A stretch of DNA of 64,000 bases from the NCBI RefSeq assembly GCF_964204645.1, contig NC_134031.1, forward strand, positions 2,463,001 through 2,527,000. The letters run 5' to 3'. This DNA is from Tubulanus polymorphus. Its lineage: Eukaryota; Nemertea; Palaeonemertea; Tubulaniformes; Tubulanidae. The notes under the pieces are model-generated. The model ran no database searches, was not told the origin of the DNA, and saw only the letters and a list, made by a program, of their open reading frames with translations. Each line of letters begins with the position of its first letter. Positions within the stretch are counted from its first letter, which is position 1. This document shows positions 24,301-36,926 of this stretch, piece by piece. Made by a program: the position numbers and the translations under genes.

Positions 24301-27300
24301 AATTGAATGAGAGAGAAAATCCTCCATTTTGTGAAATTTCTTGAATTTTTACATTGTCACCATGCCTACGAAATGAAGTTATTTTTCTTGTGGGGTCTCA
24401 ACAACTAAATCAGGGTGGCGTAGGCATGGTAACAATGTTCAAATCCAAGAAATTTGACAAAATGGAGGATTTCCTCTCTCATTCAATTGGACTTAAGGAG
24501 TCTTTTTGCCAATCCATCTAATTGGTACAGAACTGGAAATATATCGGATATTCAGTTGTTGTCCGCGATTTTTGGCATTCTGTTAAGACATAAATGAGGT
24601 ATGTACCCCAAAAAGTAAGCAAAATATCCCAGAAAAACAGGTCTCATCAATTAATAAATAGACATTAGTAACTAACAATACACTGCACCGCGGTGTAGAC
24701 GCACTATAGTGGTATTCCTGTTATTCAACATACTAGGGTGGAATTTTTTAAAATTTTCAAATTATCTTCAGCACTATAGGGTATTAATTAGTCAGCACTG
24801 AAAGGTGTAAGCTGAAAGGTGTAGGCTCGACTACAAAACATGTTTGAATCTTATGGGAATTTTTGTATCACTCATCTCTCCCTGGGAAAAGTAGCATTTC
24901 AGCTGCTACTAGCGCTTAGTAGTTTCCTATTTGACCAGCTACCCAATTACCCCTAGGCAGAGATAGCCAATGGGAATAGGTTTCTTGCCCAGGGAGACTG
25001 CAGGCTGGGTTCCAACCAATGTCCTGGTATCCTGCATTAGCGTTAGCCGGCACCGCTTGCCCCTGAACACTCATCTAAATGTCTTACTACAGATTGCTAC
25101 AACGTACCTGTTCTAATTGTTTGATTTTATTCGTCAGCTCTTTCACGTTTGAAGTCGACGCGGCGTCTTTCATTCGATAATGCTCCACCTCGCGACTCAG
25201 CTGTCTGATCAGTTTCTCCGCGTGAGTTTGATCTTCCTCTGACGTCGAATTATTTTTCTACGAGTAAAACGGCAAGAAGTTAACAGGCATGACAAGGTCA
25301 AATCTAATCTCTGGTATAATAAGAACTGTGGAACCCAAACTGGTTCCTAAATATGAAATAAAATACAACTCGGATTTGTGCGACTCGCAAATATAGAACT
25401 AGGTCCTGAAACTGACCTTGACTTGGTGGTTGATACATGATAATTAATGCTTTTTACTTGGTTCTTACTCGATCTTATTTTGCAAGGCTGTTTTGATGGT
25501 GAGGGTGTATCGTTTATGATCAACATCAATGTAAGACAAATTGACCGTCTATATAATCAGTCAGTGAATTGTAACCTAGGTTTCTCCCCAAAAAATCGAC
25601 AATTGATAATATTCTAGCTGCTACAGGCATCACTTGCAACAGCTCACTACTCGCTAAGTTTTAATTCATAATAATGGGTCCCTCTTCGACAATCAACTAA
25701 CCTCTTGTTGCAACCGCTGTATGACTTCCTGTGCCTCCGATAATCTACTGATCATATCCTCTTCTTTCATTTTTGACAGCGATAACGTTCTCTGCGTACA
25801 GATGACCATTTCGGCCTGCTGCGCTCTCGCTAACTGATCCTGTACTAACCGATCGGCGAGTTGAGCCGTTTCTTTCTCTAAATTCTCGATTCTTTGTTTC
25901 AGCAGACGATTTTCAGTTCGAAGTCGCTGAAAATGAAGAGAAGGGTCGAAAAAAATCATTACAAATTTATATGATTCCCACTGTAAATGTATCTAATTTT
26001 TACACAGACCTGTGGAACAGCTCATGGGGGCATGTGACAGTTTTTACTTCATTAACCTGGATAAACTTATGTTAAGCCCAGTAGCTAGTTTTATAGTTAC
26101 GCTTAACTTAGACCCAGTGGTTAACTCAATTCATTGTCAAGTGAGTAATTGAGTCAATAGAGTCAGGGAGGTGCCCACCTCCCTGATTGAGTTAACCCCA
26201 GGCAAAAGTTTAAGGTGATCTATAGATCTTGGGCACCTTGAGGCTTTCAGACTGGTTTCAACTTCAACCTTATATAGTGAACTTGCCGGTTAATTCATAT
26301 TCTAATTCAATTAACCCCCTGCTTAAAGTTGAATACAGGTCTATGAAATCCACTCCTTGGAAAATAGCTCATGTTGCCTTTGAGACCTACCCTTAGTTCG
26401 ACTTGGTCTTCGTGTTCTCGACTTTTGATTTCGTTATACTCTTTTTCTAATCGCTTCAGTTTTTTCACGCTGTACTTGATTGTCAGAGCGAGTTGGACTA
26501 GATTTTCGGGATTCCCTTCGTATTTGGCAGGAATGTCTTTTTGTATATACTGAAATATATGACAAGTTTCATTGTAACTCTTACAGTTAAACTGTGGAAC
26601 CGGGTTCAGACCTTTCAGTCTGTTTCACTCACTGTAATCATGCCTTCCATGTCTAAAGCGAGCAGATCTTCTTGACTGGAAACTAATATGGCAAGAGCAA
26701 CTTTGAACACAATTTCCATTCCCTAAATGGAGAAATACTAGCGATGAAGCAAGTTTGACGCTTGTCAGGATGTTAAACGAAGGGAAATTCAGTTTTACAA
26801 ACCTCGGAGAGGAATAAATCCATGATTCGGCAAGAAATGCTAAGTGGTAAAGCCGTAGTGAACAGGGTCAGGAACCAGGATGACGCGTACATTGATGTGT
26901 GAAAACACTGAGACTGGAAATGCAAATAAAGATCGGGCAGTTGTTCCTACAAAAAATAAAACAATTCATTAGCGGTCAGGTTAGATTAAGCCCAGCGGCA
27001 TAAAGACAGGGTTCACACTGATGACCTTTGGAGGAATTAACACATTCTTTTCAGACCCTTACAAATGGCTTTTATCACATTTTTACATGACAACGCCAAT
27101 CTAATAACCATTGCAACAGAATGTGAATTAAATTCCATTATCTAACTTCATTTATCGACTGACTCAAAAGAAATTCACTGATCGATTCAAGTTAGGGGAA
27201 GTCTACTGCATTTCTATTTCGGAATATGTCTCACCTGGATCAAACACTCTAGCTTGAACATACATAGACCTAACTCAGCCATACCGGGTTTAAACAGATC

Positions 27301-27762
27301 TCTTAATTTATAATCTTGCATCATACAAACTAAACAGGCGAAAGCTTCCTCCTCGGGCATCTGAAATAATAAACAATCGTATCGAGTTTTATACCAAAAC
27401 CGATCCTGAAACGGAGATGAAGAAATGATGTATTTACCTGCATTAGTAGCAAACCGACAATAAAACCGCTTCCTTGACAGTAGCCAACTTCTCTGTCATA
27501 TAGAGAATAAGCCTATAATAGACAATACAACAAAGTTAAGTTAAGCAGCATCAAGTTATTCCTTAAAATCCTTTTTATTCGTTTTTCAAGGTAGCTTATT
27601 TCATCTAGTTTCATCAGCGCTTGTTAGCAACACGGTGTTACTTCTTCCCAGGGAGAGATGACTGATACATGTTAGAGTATAAAATTTGGCTGGGATAATA
27701 ATACCGAAAATGTAAAGCGCTCTGTGCAACCTAGCTGGATTTAGCGCTATATAAGACACATA

Positions 27763-27811
<49 letters not shown>

Positions 27812-30800
27812 CTACAAATACAGCCCTCTAGTGACTCAGTACATAGGACTACCAGTACTTTAAATATTCAGAACTGATACCTAAATACAACGCATTTCTC
27901 CACCGAACAAACTACGCTAGCTCCTGCAGTGAACCGACGTAGACCAGACTACCTGATATCATAATGAATAGTAGTTTTCACAAAAAATGAGAGAAATCTG
28001 ATGATGAAAATAGTAGTTCGCTTAAAAATTAAATGAAATTATTTAGATTTGGAAATTATTTGAGAGTACTATTTTAGGAAGTAGTTGAGTTCTTAAGAGT
28101 GGAAACTATCTCAAATAGAAGTAGTCGCGTATTGTATGGACTAATTGTTTCTAATTTACCGGTTCCAGAACTGACCTTCATAACGTTAAACAGACTCTCC
28201 TGACCGAGTCCATCTTTCTCTTTGAAGAAGTCGTGTTCGGGGTAGGTGCGCGCGATATCGCGACGGATCACTTTCTCGAACGGCGACGTTTTCTTCATGA
28301 ATTCCGGATACCAGTCTTTAGCCGAATGATTGTGAGCGTTACACAACAGCTGCCAGACTAACCCTCGGAAATGATACGGTATTCCTTTCCTTACCAGATC
28401 CTACACAACAGAACGCAACGTTTAAGAATTCCAGTCGTCGGGTCAAAGAATTAAGCCGTGATCGCGGGGAGACGATTTTTGCCCGGCCCAAACTTCCAAG
28501 CTCGGATCAGATCCAAGTTCAAATTAAGTCTGTACTTAATAAGGTAGCGTGTTCAGACATAAATCACTCATTCGATGCTAAAATGAGGTCAGTCACATAC
28601 TGGACCCATTAGCATTCACGAGCTAAGATTTGGCATGGTCCTGTTCTAACATTCTCATTACTGGTTGGGGTGAATTTTGTCCAAGCCAAACATGCACGAG
28701 CCACTTGGCACAAGTGAGAATATAAGTAGGCCCGAGCCCGATATGTCATTGGCCAGGTCAAAATCACGTTGTTTGATCGCAGCTTTAAGCTTGACTACGA
28801 AACGGGGCCCCACAGGTACAAGAAATAAATCGATTATTCATTGCATTTATACGAACCTTTCGGCTACATGCGGTTTCAGTAAAACTCAGCCCCAGGGGCC
28901 AGTTCCATAATTCAGACTTATGTCCAAAAGCGGTCTCAAATACAAAACTGGTCTTAAGTTGTAAGATTGGCTATAGAACTAAGACAGTCTTAAGTCTAAG
29001 CCATGACTATGGAACTGGGCCCAGGAGCTCAAACAGTAGATTAGTTATTAATTCTACTTACACGAACGTATGATTTGCGTTTACTATAGGAATCCCAATC
29101 ATTGATTATTCGTCCCCACATTACCCATGAATCTTCAGTTCCATTCGCTACAATATAGAAATAAAAGCCTTTATTTTCAAGTATCCTATAAACCATTGAA
29201 TAATGGTCGTGAGAAAATGACATTCTATCCTAAGAAGAAAAATTAGAATTTCATTTCGAATCATGAAAAAGGAAATTGTTTCGTTTATTCATTTGATTGA
29301 TTGATTTGAAGTCATACCAATTTTTGCTGTGTCCCTTTCGAACCCACCACGCACCCACCAGCCGGGAACTAAGAAGGGGGTTTGATTTTAAAATCACAAA
29401 TCAAAGTAAAGATACCAGACGTAGTTGGATGGCCGGTCGAATTTACACAAATTTTTTTCTTTATCAAATCGAAATACATAATAAGAAATTTCGGATCTGG
29501 TTTATGTAAACAATCATCTTTCATCCAGCGTGAACCGGTGGCAAGCGATTGATTGAGGTTTGATTTCGTTCCAACGCTTTAATCCTGGAATCAAATTTTA
29601 ACCCCTTTATTTTCATTTCATTTTAACCCTTTGATTTTAACCCATTCATTCGTAGTTAGTTTATATACATGCAGTTTAAATGGAAATTTTTTAATGGATA
29701 TTTGCCATGCTATTATTGGTGTTGCATCCAGTAGAACCTGGAACCGTGCGGCACACACCTATATAAATCAGTTCAATATTGCAGTGCGGAGACAGTTGTG
29801 TACATAGAAACGCGAACACGACTAGCAACTGAATTAATCAACTCGATATCATTATATTCTGATACTGATATCACAATTTGTATCGGGATGATTGAAATGG
29901 CCTTTAAAACTGAAGGCTTTCATTCTTCAGATCACTGGCCAAAATTGATACATGATTTACATAGGTCTTATACAATTGTGCATCATGCTCCATTGTCTAT
30001 GGCTAATAGTTGGTTTTAATACCTTGGACTTATAAACTTGTTTATACATCCTTGGTATCACATATTGCACAGATCCTCCCAGTTCCACGGTGGTGAGCAA
30101 ACAGCTAACCCAATTAAGGTAATCTTAAATGTTTTAAGTCAAATTGGCACTGGTGAATTGGGTTCAGGGGCCGGTTGCATAGTCATGGCCTAGACTTAAG
30201 ACCAGTCTAAGACCAACTTAGTTCTATAGGCAATCTAACAACTTAAGACCAGTCTTAAGATTTAAGACAACTTTTGGACTTAAGTCATGACTGCGCAACT
30301 GGCCCCAGGACCCAGTTCTATAGTGGTGAGTTAACTCAGTTCATTTAAAATGCATCAAATTTAAATCAAAACTGTGGAATTGGTTTCTCAACAGAAATCA
30401 AAAGTTCTTTCAAGCATGATAACACGAGCGTGACTTCACAGTCTACTCATAGCAGCCCAAATTCATGTTTAAACATGCAGCAAACACTAGCAATTATCGC
30501 ATTCAAAACTATCTGAATCTATAGTGAAAATCCATTTTTAATTCCAGGGTTGCAACATTCTCAACACGCCGTGTGTGTATGTTATATCAATTAGCATCAA
30601 GCTCGGGCGTAAATGGCGCCACATTCATCGGAATTCTACCAATCGAGAATGTAAAATATTCCCCAGGCTAGAGTCGAGCTCTTTATACTATAATTACTCG
30701 ATGGAGAAATTCAGGGCTTTTTTTCGAAACATTCCATTCTTACTCTGTAATATTTCAGCATTTCAATGACTGTAATAATGTAATATATATTTCAATCCCA

Positions 30801-33800
30801 AAACCAGTGATGGAGAATCAAAGTTAAAAGAGGAGGAAAGCGTTTAATTAGAAAATACCGCTTCCCAAATAAGCTGATCATCGCTAGCACCCGATATAGG
30901 GGGAAAATAGGCTGTAATTTGAAATGAAGGCAGGCGCGGATCTAGGGGTCTTACGAACTTCTGTAAGACACTCAAAATATAGAGGACCCTTTTTAATTCA
31001 AAAGGTACTTTATGTGAAAATTTTGTCCAAAGGAAATTGTAAAGGCCCAATTTCATTGTTAATTCCAGAAAGGGTATTCCTCCTATTAATTTGGAACTGC
31101 CAAAATGTCGCTTTTATTCATTTTCCCTAGAATATTTTAGAAAGACCCTCAATCTTGCTCCTGGATCCGGCCTGCCGTGTATGGGAAAATGGCAATATAA
31201 AGATTACTTAGGATGATTTTGAAGGTCCAACTACGGCTATGCACACACGACCCTGTATGGTGAAACAAAATGATGAAAATTCACTTTGTTTAGAAAAGTG
31301 TTGTATTATTACATGCCTATAAAGTATAGATAGTCAGTTAGGAAGTCAGACCTGATTACCATAAGGGTATCTACCTTCGTAGTAATTTTCACCACAATTT
31401 GACACCAAAAAAGTAGTTTTATTATTGAAAATGTACTAAAAATTATTCTGATTTTAAGAGTATTTCGACAGAGTTGGCAGAAATAGAGTAGCGACTACTC
31501 TCAAATATGTAGTAAAATGATAGTCAGGTCTGTGTAGTTTAACATGGTTATGACATGCATTACATTAGAATATATAGATATATTTTCTAAACCGCGACTG
31601 AAGTGAAAACCAAATCGATTCCATCGATGTTTTTGATAAAATCCTGAGCACGCGAGTGCAGCTGAAGTGTTCAAAAACGTTCGAAGTTATCAGCCACGTT
31701 TTTTTAATTAGTAATCATTCATCTACACGCGATGAAATAGAGACCGAACCGAAGCGAAATGACACTCCTCTACACGAGAGACGTCGTTCTTCACCGGAAA
31801 ACTTGACAAATCTTTGAAGGATGAACAATTGATTGTAAACTGGTAGCAATTCGCCACCGTAGTTGACTTCCAATTGCTTTTTCAATATTTTGCGAACTCT
31901 TTGACTATTTAGTCTTTGCCTTTCAGGCGTACTGATGATGGCTAATAGTCTTTAGCCGAAACGTTGCTCAAAAATATAAACCTTTTCCTCGAGAACTTTA
32001 CACGTTTGGCTGAAATTATTGTGGGATTTATCTTGTTCACTAATTCTGTACATTCCATCTATTCCTTTTGTAATTATTTGTATCCTTTTAATTGATGACG
32101 AAATAAATATCATTATTATCATAAGATATGCTCGACACAGAGTAAAAATCATTTTCACTTATTTCCGAAAACAGTGCTACTGCACCTTCCTAGTTCAGGG
32201 TTATAAACAACAATCAATAAATGAAAGCGCTTGCCCGCTGAAACTGACAATCAATTCACGTTCAAATCAGTCATTGATTAGGATGGAAAGAACAAGTGCT
32301 CGAATGGAGGCCTAATTACGTTTCGAGCTAATATGAGAAACTGATTGCATTGATTATTAATGCGTGTTCTTCTTCATTATCGTTGCATGCGCAAATAATA
32401 GAAATCATTTCATGCTTTCATTCATATCGTTTTCGCACTAAATCGAACGCGGTCCCGGATGCGGATGATTCGAGACCTATGACCAAAAATTGTCTCAAAT
32501 ACTAACCAGACTGTTCTACGTTATTATCTTTGATTGTTTTTTTGATCTTAAAATAGGGATTGTCCCTGTTGTTTATTTGGTTTGTAAATTTCGTTAGACT
32601 TTTTGATTGAGTGTCCCTTACAGACCCGCCACACCTGCCGGGAGCAAAACAGGGGGTTTGATTTTGAAATCGGAAATCGAAGTACAGATATAGTTGTTTG
32701 CTCGGCGGTCTAATTTACAGAATTTTCTTTTTTAAATCGAAGTACATAATTGGAAATTCGGTTCCGGTTCATTTAAACAATCTTCCAAGCAGTCTGAAAC
32801 GGCAAGCGACTGACTTGATTGTTTTTTAGTAGGAAGGTGCGAGACAACCTGGTTATATAACGGCTTTTATAACATACCCTGTTATAAAATCGAAATTAAG
32901 TCGCGATCACACGAGCGTTCTTGACCCCGGTCGAATTTGGTCTCTGCCAGAGTAGGCCCGGGGGCCAACTGTTCACACGGGTTCCAAATGGGCTAGACAG
33001 AAAACTATGGCCCAGGCCCGTGCAAAATCATCCCATACGAATGCTTATTGGTTCTGGAAGTGACTCACCTCACTTGCCACAGCATCATTTTGATAGCATT
33101 TTTTTAGTAATGAGTCAGTGATACATGTGTGAACGCACTCTCTTATTAAGCATGGGCCAAATTTGATACGAGTCTAGCAAGGTATGGACCGGTTTGAACC
33201 GGGCCAAATCATCTCCATGAGATCGCAACTAGAGAAGTCTTGACTACAAAACCAGCCACACAAGATTATATTTTTTTCATAATGTCATGAGATGACTCAA
33301 CATGCTAAGACATCAATATCAATCAAACAATTCATGCCGTCATTTGTCTCAGTAATTAGGAGTGTACAGTTCATTAGATAGTTTAGTCAAAAGATCATCG
33401 GATTCAAGTATATTGTGTTTAGTTTTTTTATAGAACATGCTACCGTTGTTCCTACCCTCCAAACGCGGCTTGCGAATAACATTAGTACTCAATTTCACTA
33501 AAGCCGATTCCAGAACTGAAAAATAGCCATTTTCGTTACGAGCAGCAGCAGCAGCATTGGTATCGCAAAACTTATCACTTTACTTTTTCCATTTACTTAC
33601 AAAATTCTGAATAATCTTGTCTGTATCCTTGTCATTAAAAACATATAATCCTATTTTAACCCTTGATGTTCTGAACAAGCAAATTGGTCGGGTCTGGTAG
33701 GCCCTCATATTCAATAAGCAATTATTGGTACAACCCCAGGTCAGGGGCCATGACAATACACCGAAAGATAGCAGAAATCTTGGATTTCAAAAAAGCCATC

Positions 33801-35481
33801 TATTGTGCATTATTAGCATATCTATATACATTGTGGATCCATTTCTCTGAAAGTTATAAATTTATTCTTCAATTTCTCAAAAAGTTCCAGAAGTCGAAGA
33901 GTCGTCTAAAACCAGATAAGGTTGGATTCGCTTCAGATTAAAAATTCAACAGAATGAATTCTAGGTGATCTTACATACAATTTTGTGCAGTAACGAACTA
34001 TGAACTGTTCGTATTGAATAACATATGTTACAGCTTTAAAAGTGGGAACATAATTCCAGTTGGTGTGGTATACCTAGGATGAGTTGAAGCCATCAGATCA
34101 TACTTGATAGCCTGCTATACGTAATACATGTTGTGTGTGTTTATCTAATAATTAATCATTCAAATTTGCATTAAATGAAGGAATGATCGGTTGTGAATAG
34201 TTTGCACTCAAATACATATCCAACATAAATAAATACCGCGCCATATGGATATATGCTATTTACTGTTAATTACATGAATAGTGTCAAATAAAATAGAAAT
34301 TCCTACGATTAAACAGTCAACTTTCCCGTGATAATCAGGTTATTCAAACAAAGTACCACAGATTTGGAAAATTTGAGTGGAAAATATAAATAGATTTGGA
34401 GTTAAGTTAGCAATGTTTAGACTCTAGACAAAAAAATCTAGTCGAAACGTCACAATCACAAATTAACGCTAATGGAGGATCGACTCGATTTCTTTTACTT
34501 GTTAATTGTGACTTTTTTCTTCAATTTCTAATAGCCTTATTGATTGGTAACAAGGATTCTACTCTATTTTCCTATTTCTACGCGTGGTGTCTTCTGGTAC
34601 AACCCTAGTTTTTTGGTGCAGAATAGAAAAAGAAAGAACCCTGTTCATCTAAAAGCTATGTTATCAGATTTCTTACTCACCTGGGTCTTCATCGTACGTC
34701 AAGTTACTGACGTGACTATTCACTGAATTATTCGACAAAACACTCGACAACGAATCTTTACGAGAATGACTCGAAGCATTCGACTGAACGCTTAAAGATT
34801 TCAACGATTTCTCATCAGCTTCCAGTAACCTGCAATAGAAATATACCGATATTCATCTCGTTAGTTAATAACAACAGGCTTTGAAAAGCCTTCTTTCGGA
34901 TTGCAAGAATGATCACCGGACCACAGGTTGACTTTCAGTGACGAAAGATCAACACTATTACACAATCAAAAATTCCACTAGAATCCACTGGAATTCCACT
35001 AGTAAGGAAGATCAACAAGGTGCCACTAGTAGAAAGTCAGTCCTTCGCATTCAATTCCAAGTACATTTAGTATTTAAAATGTCGTCTCAAATCAAAAGAA
35101 TCATCTGAACTGATTACCAAGTACCGGTAGTTAGGCTCTGGAACCAAAATGTGCTTAAGGTCTAGTTCTTCGAGTTGCAGTCAAGATTAGATTTAAAACC
35201 AGCCTAAGTACATCTTGTTTCTATGGGATTCCTATGAAATACACCTAACAACTTAAGACAAGCATTAAGATATAATTAAGAACTTTGGATTCAAATAGCG
35301 ATTATACAACTGGGCCTTCAAGACTCAAAACAGCTAAGGTGGATAAGGCCTAAGTGGATATTGAAATGCTTTACCTATTCGCTGCCTCGAGTTTAGCCAA
35401 CAGTTGTATCTCTGTATCTGATATTTGTTCTTTACCACTAGTGGCTGGTAATCTTAAAGGTGACTGCTCGCATGAACTCAT
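21387..35481 (-). CDS. EVI5: EVI5 homologue: TBC-domain Rab GTPase-activating protein with long coiled coil
   Basis: Coding exons (minus strand): 35481-35375, 34829-34681, 29147-29062, 28400-28176, 27512-27438, 27360-27235, 26946-26803, 26722-26633, 26549-26391, 25926-25702, 25257-25108, 23915-23769, 23349-23053, 22423-22328, 22249-22169, 21695-21387. All phases join, giving 821 aa (human EVI5 is about 810). The N-terminus has LLAKLEAANRLLEADEKSLK and a Ser-rich stretch. The TBC domain (about 115-330) carries KGIPYHFRGLVWQLL, the Arg-finger motif IRRDIARTYP and the Gln-finger motif VGYCQG. Then comes an EVI5-type coiled coil (about 355-720) with RLRTENRLLKQRIENLEKE and LQEELIAGKLREAEA. The C-terminus is acidic (D/E run). 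EVI5 proteins act on Rab11/Rab35 membrane traffic and at the centrosome and midbody. Catalytic residues are intact. The start is the first ATG in the first recognised exon. A non-coding 5' exon is likely upstream. The exon 23053 donor is GC (GCAAGT). Confidence 0.95.
22615..23015. repeat. ~61-bp minisatellite in an EVI5 intron
   Basis: About six to seven head-to-tail copies of a unit containing CTGTTACTCAACAGGTTTTA, CCTATCC, ACTGTCAATCAACAG and TTTTACCCATCCCC. It ends about 40 bases from the GC-type donor of the 23053-23349 exon. Confidence 0.9.
23470..23530 (-). repeat. tRNA-B-box-like SINE fragment
   Basis: On the minus strand the sequence contains GGGTTCGAATCCC, a B-box of a tRNA-type RNA polymerase III promoter. 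I could not fold a full cloverleaf, so a decayed tRNA-derived SINE is more likely than a tRNA gene. Confidence 0.35.
24005..24704. mobile_element. ~700-bp foldback element in an EVI5 intron
   Basis: The outer ends GTGCGTCTAC and GTAGACGCAC are inverted. The inner arms, about 240 bases each (24121-24370 and 24417-24668), are near-identical inverted copies around a loop of about 46 bases. The arms start CTAATGTCTATTTATTAATG, which is similar to the TIR start of the MITE-like family at 13066 and 55897. A small palindrome (TACACCGCA-C-TGCGGTGTA) lies at 24042-24060. There is no coding capacity. Confidence 0.85.
24850..24990 (-). repeat. SINE/LINE-like fragment
   Basis: It contains GTATCACTCATCTCTCCCTGGG, whose reverse complement core CCCAGGGAGAGATGACTGAT appears near 27650. 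The two are therefore opposite-orientation copies of one dispersed element. Confidence 0.5.
27600..27811 (+). mobile_element. Retroposon 3' end with (ATT)n tail
   Basis: It has AAGCGCTCTGTGCAACC and TTTAGCGCTATATAAG followed by a long (TTA)n run to 27811. The GCGCTATATAA plus ATT-repeat ending is typical of several invertebrate SINE/LINE 3' tails (general knowledge). It lies in the EVI5 intron between exons 27438-27512 and 28176-28400. Confidence 0.65.
28455..28783. mobile_element. MITE-like element, family GTGATCGCGGC, copy 2
   Basis: The left end is GCCGTGATCGCGG and the right end TTTGATCGCAGC in inverted orientation. The interior is GGCCC-rich, as in the copies at 16775 and 32900. It is intronic in EVI5. 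Confidence 0.55.
28893..29024. mobile_element. MITE-like element, TIR CAGGGGCCAGTTCCATA, copy 1
   Basis: The left end CAGGGGCCAGTTCCATA mirrors the right end TATGGAACTGGGCCCAG. The interior has repeated TTAAGTC/GACTTAAG and CTGGTCTTAAG motifs, which make it strongly self-complementary. A second copy lies at 30165-30308. It sits just 37 bases from the donor side of EVI5 exon 29062-29147. Confidence 0.8.
29325..29565 (+). repeat. Dispersed ~200-bp repeat, copy 2
   Basis: It shares GTGTCCCTT, GGGGGTTTGATTTTAAAATC and GGCAAGCGATTGA-like landmarks with the copies at about 1962 and 32610. Intronic. Confidence 0.6.
30165..30308. mobile_element. MITE-like element, TIR CAGGGGCCRGTTSCATA, copy 2
   Basis: The left end CAGGGGCCGGTTGCATAG and the right end CAACTGGCCCCAG are inverted. 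The interior has GACTTAAGACCAGTCT and ACTTAAGACCAGTCTTAAG. It is the same family as 28893-29024. A more diverged relative seems present at about 35140-35325. Confidence 0.8.
31346..31532. mobile_element. MITE-like element, TIR CAGACCTGA, copy 2
   Basis: The left end CAGACCTGATTA and the right end ATAGTCAGGTCTG are inverted, with an AT-rich interior containing TAGTAGTT/GTAGTTTTA blocks as at 19889-20038. It is intronic in EVI5. Confidence 0.6.
32610..32815 (+). repeat. Dispersed ~200-bp repeat, copy 3
   Basis: Best preserved of the three copies. It has GTGTCCCTTACAGACC, GGAAATCGAAGTACAGATA, GCTCGGCGGTCTAATTTACA and AACGGCAAGCGACTGA. Intronic in EVI5. Confidence 0.65.
32900..33229. mobile_element. 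MITE-like element, family GTGATCGCGGC, copy 3
   Basis: The left end is GTCGCGATCAC and the right end GAGATCGCAAC. The interior is GGGCC-rich with GGTTCTGGAAGTGACTC and TTGCCACAGCATCATTTTGA. Similar inner sequence occurs near 47565-47590 without clear ends. Confidence 0.55.
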
Positions 35482-35513
35482 TTTCGTCAATGGTACCGAT
35501 TCATCGGATGAGT

Positions 35514-36926
35514 CTGAAATAAAAAGTAATCAACACATTAACATTAAAAATTTAGACAACACCTTCGCGGCGCAGATGTCACATTTCTAGGAAGCTTTCC
35601 TAGAACACAGATGTCATTTCCAGTAATTTTTCCTGGAAAATGCAATGACATCTGTGGTGTATTATTGTCAACGTGCGTAGAGTGGACCCCACCCTCAGCA
35701 GTCTAGTCATTTGAGCCCAAATGCCTCACGGCTTTGTTCATGAAAATAGATACATCAAGGGGCACCGAAATGAAATCTTGCTTAAATTCTCATTTTCGAC
35801 CTTACCCGATGCGTACTTTAAATGATAGCCCATATCATTCAGCGTAAAAAAATTCCTACACCATAGAACTCACTAATTCTATAATATATAGTCATATCTA
35901 GTTCTAGTACTGGTTGATGAATGAATGGATTTAATTGTAGGAGTTATCAGTCTAATTACATTTGTGACTGACAGCAGGCCAAGAAGAAGGCTGTTTCTGT
36001 TTGTGTTTTTACGTTGATTCAATCATTGCGGCAGGTTCTCTACTATGTCTAATAGTTTGAGATGCTGTCACTTCTGACATCAAACATGGAAACTTGTAAT
36101 TGGCAGTGTCGAGTTAAGATTCATCCAGATTGTCAAAAGGTTTTGTAATGTCAGTCAATGAACTGATGAAGAGGAACTTCTTCAAATTCAATCAGAAAAT
36201 ATGAAATATATAGCATCTTCTAATTACCTGCTGATTTTAGCTATTAGTTTGTAAAACTCCCCGGATAGCCGATATCTTATAGAAAACAAGCAATCAACAT
36301 TTCAACACGTTCCGAGCCTCAATTACAGCGATTTTTCAACACGATTAATTCCTCCAGTTGACACAACCCAAAACATTAGTCACACATAGGTACCGTCAGC
36401 TACCGCCACCTAAGGAGTCGATTGATCACTACCACACTTCGGAAATTTTTGTTAGGGCCTGATTCTAAGAGGCCTGAAACCACCGAGGAAACTATTATTC
36501 ATCGGTAGAAATTATGCTAAAAACTAATATTAAATCTGAAAATCCTGATAAGAATTATGTCGTGCAGGATTCGAAACTGCTGAACCATTCTCATGCATTT
36601 TGTGATTCGAACTCAGTTTCAAATTTGGAGTATCTTTTTGAGTATTTTTTTTTCGAAAAGCAAAAGTTATATATTTATATACACTGAGGTTAGAGCATGC
36701 AAAAAGATTACAACTAAAACCCAGTTGCTTCGTGTGCGTAAAATGCGGGATTCGACCTCGGCAGGCGCTTGGTGCCGCCGGACAAAGCCGAAGCAACCCG
36801 AACAAACTCGAACAAAGCCGGAAATTACCGACGGCGAACGCGTTAGTTGAACGCGAAACACGCCATTTGCATTTTCATTCTCCTTGCACCACGTTGTTTT
36901 TTGAAGAAAATTAACCCGATAGAAAC
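35514..36926. promoter_or_regulatory. Divergent EVI5 / FUBP 5' region
   Basis: The two genes point away from each other with about 1.4 kb between the first recognised EVI5 coding exon and the FUBP ATG. The last about 190 bases before the FUBP ATG (36740-36926) are clearly more GC- and CpG-rich than their surroundings. They include an ATTTGCAT octamer within CGCCATTTGCAT at about 36863. This looks like the FUBP promoter and 5' leader. A non-coding EVI5 first exon is expected in the interval but I could not place it. No TATA box was assigned. Confidence 0.5.
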
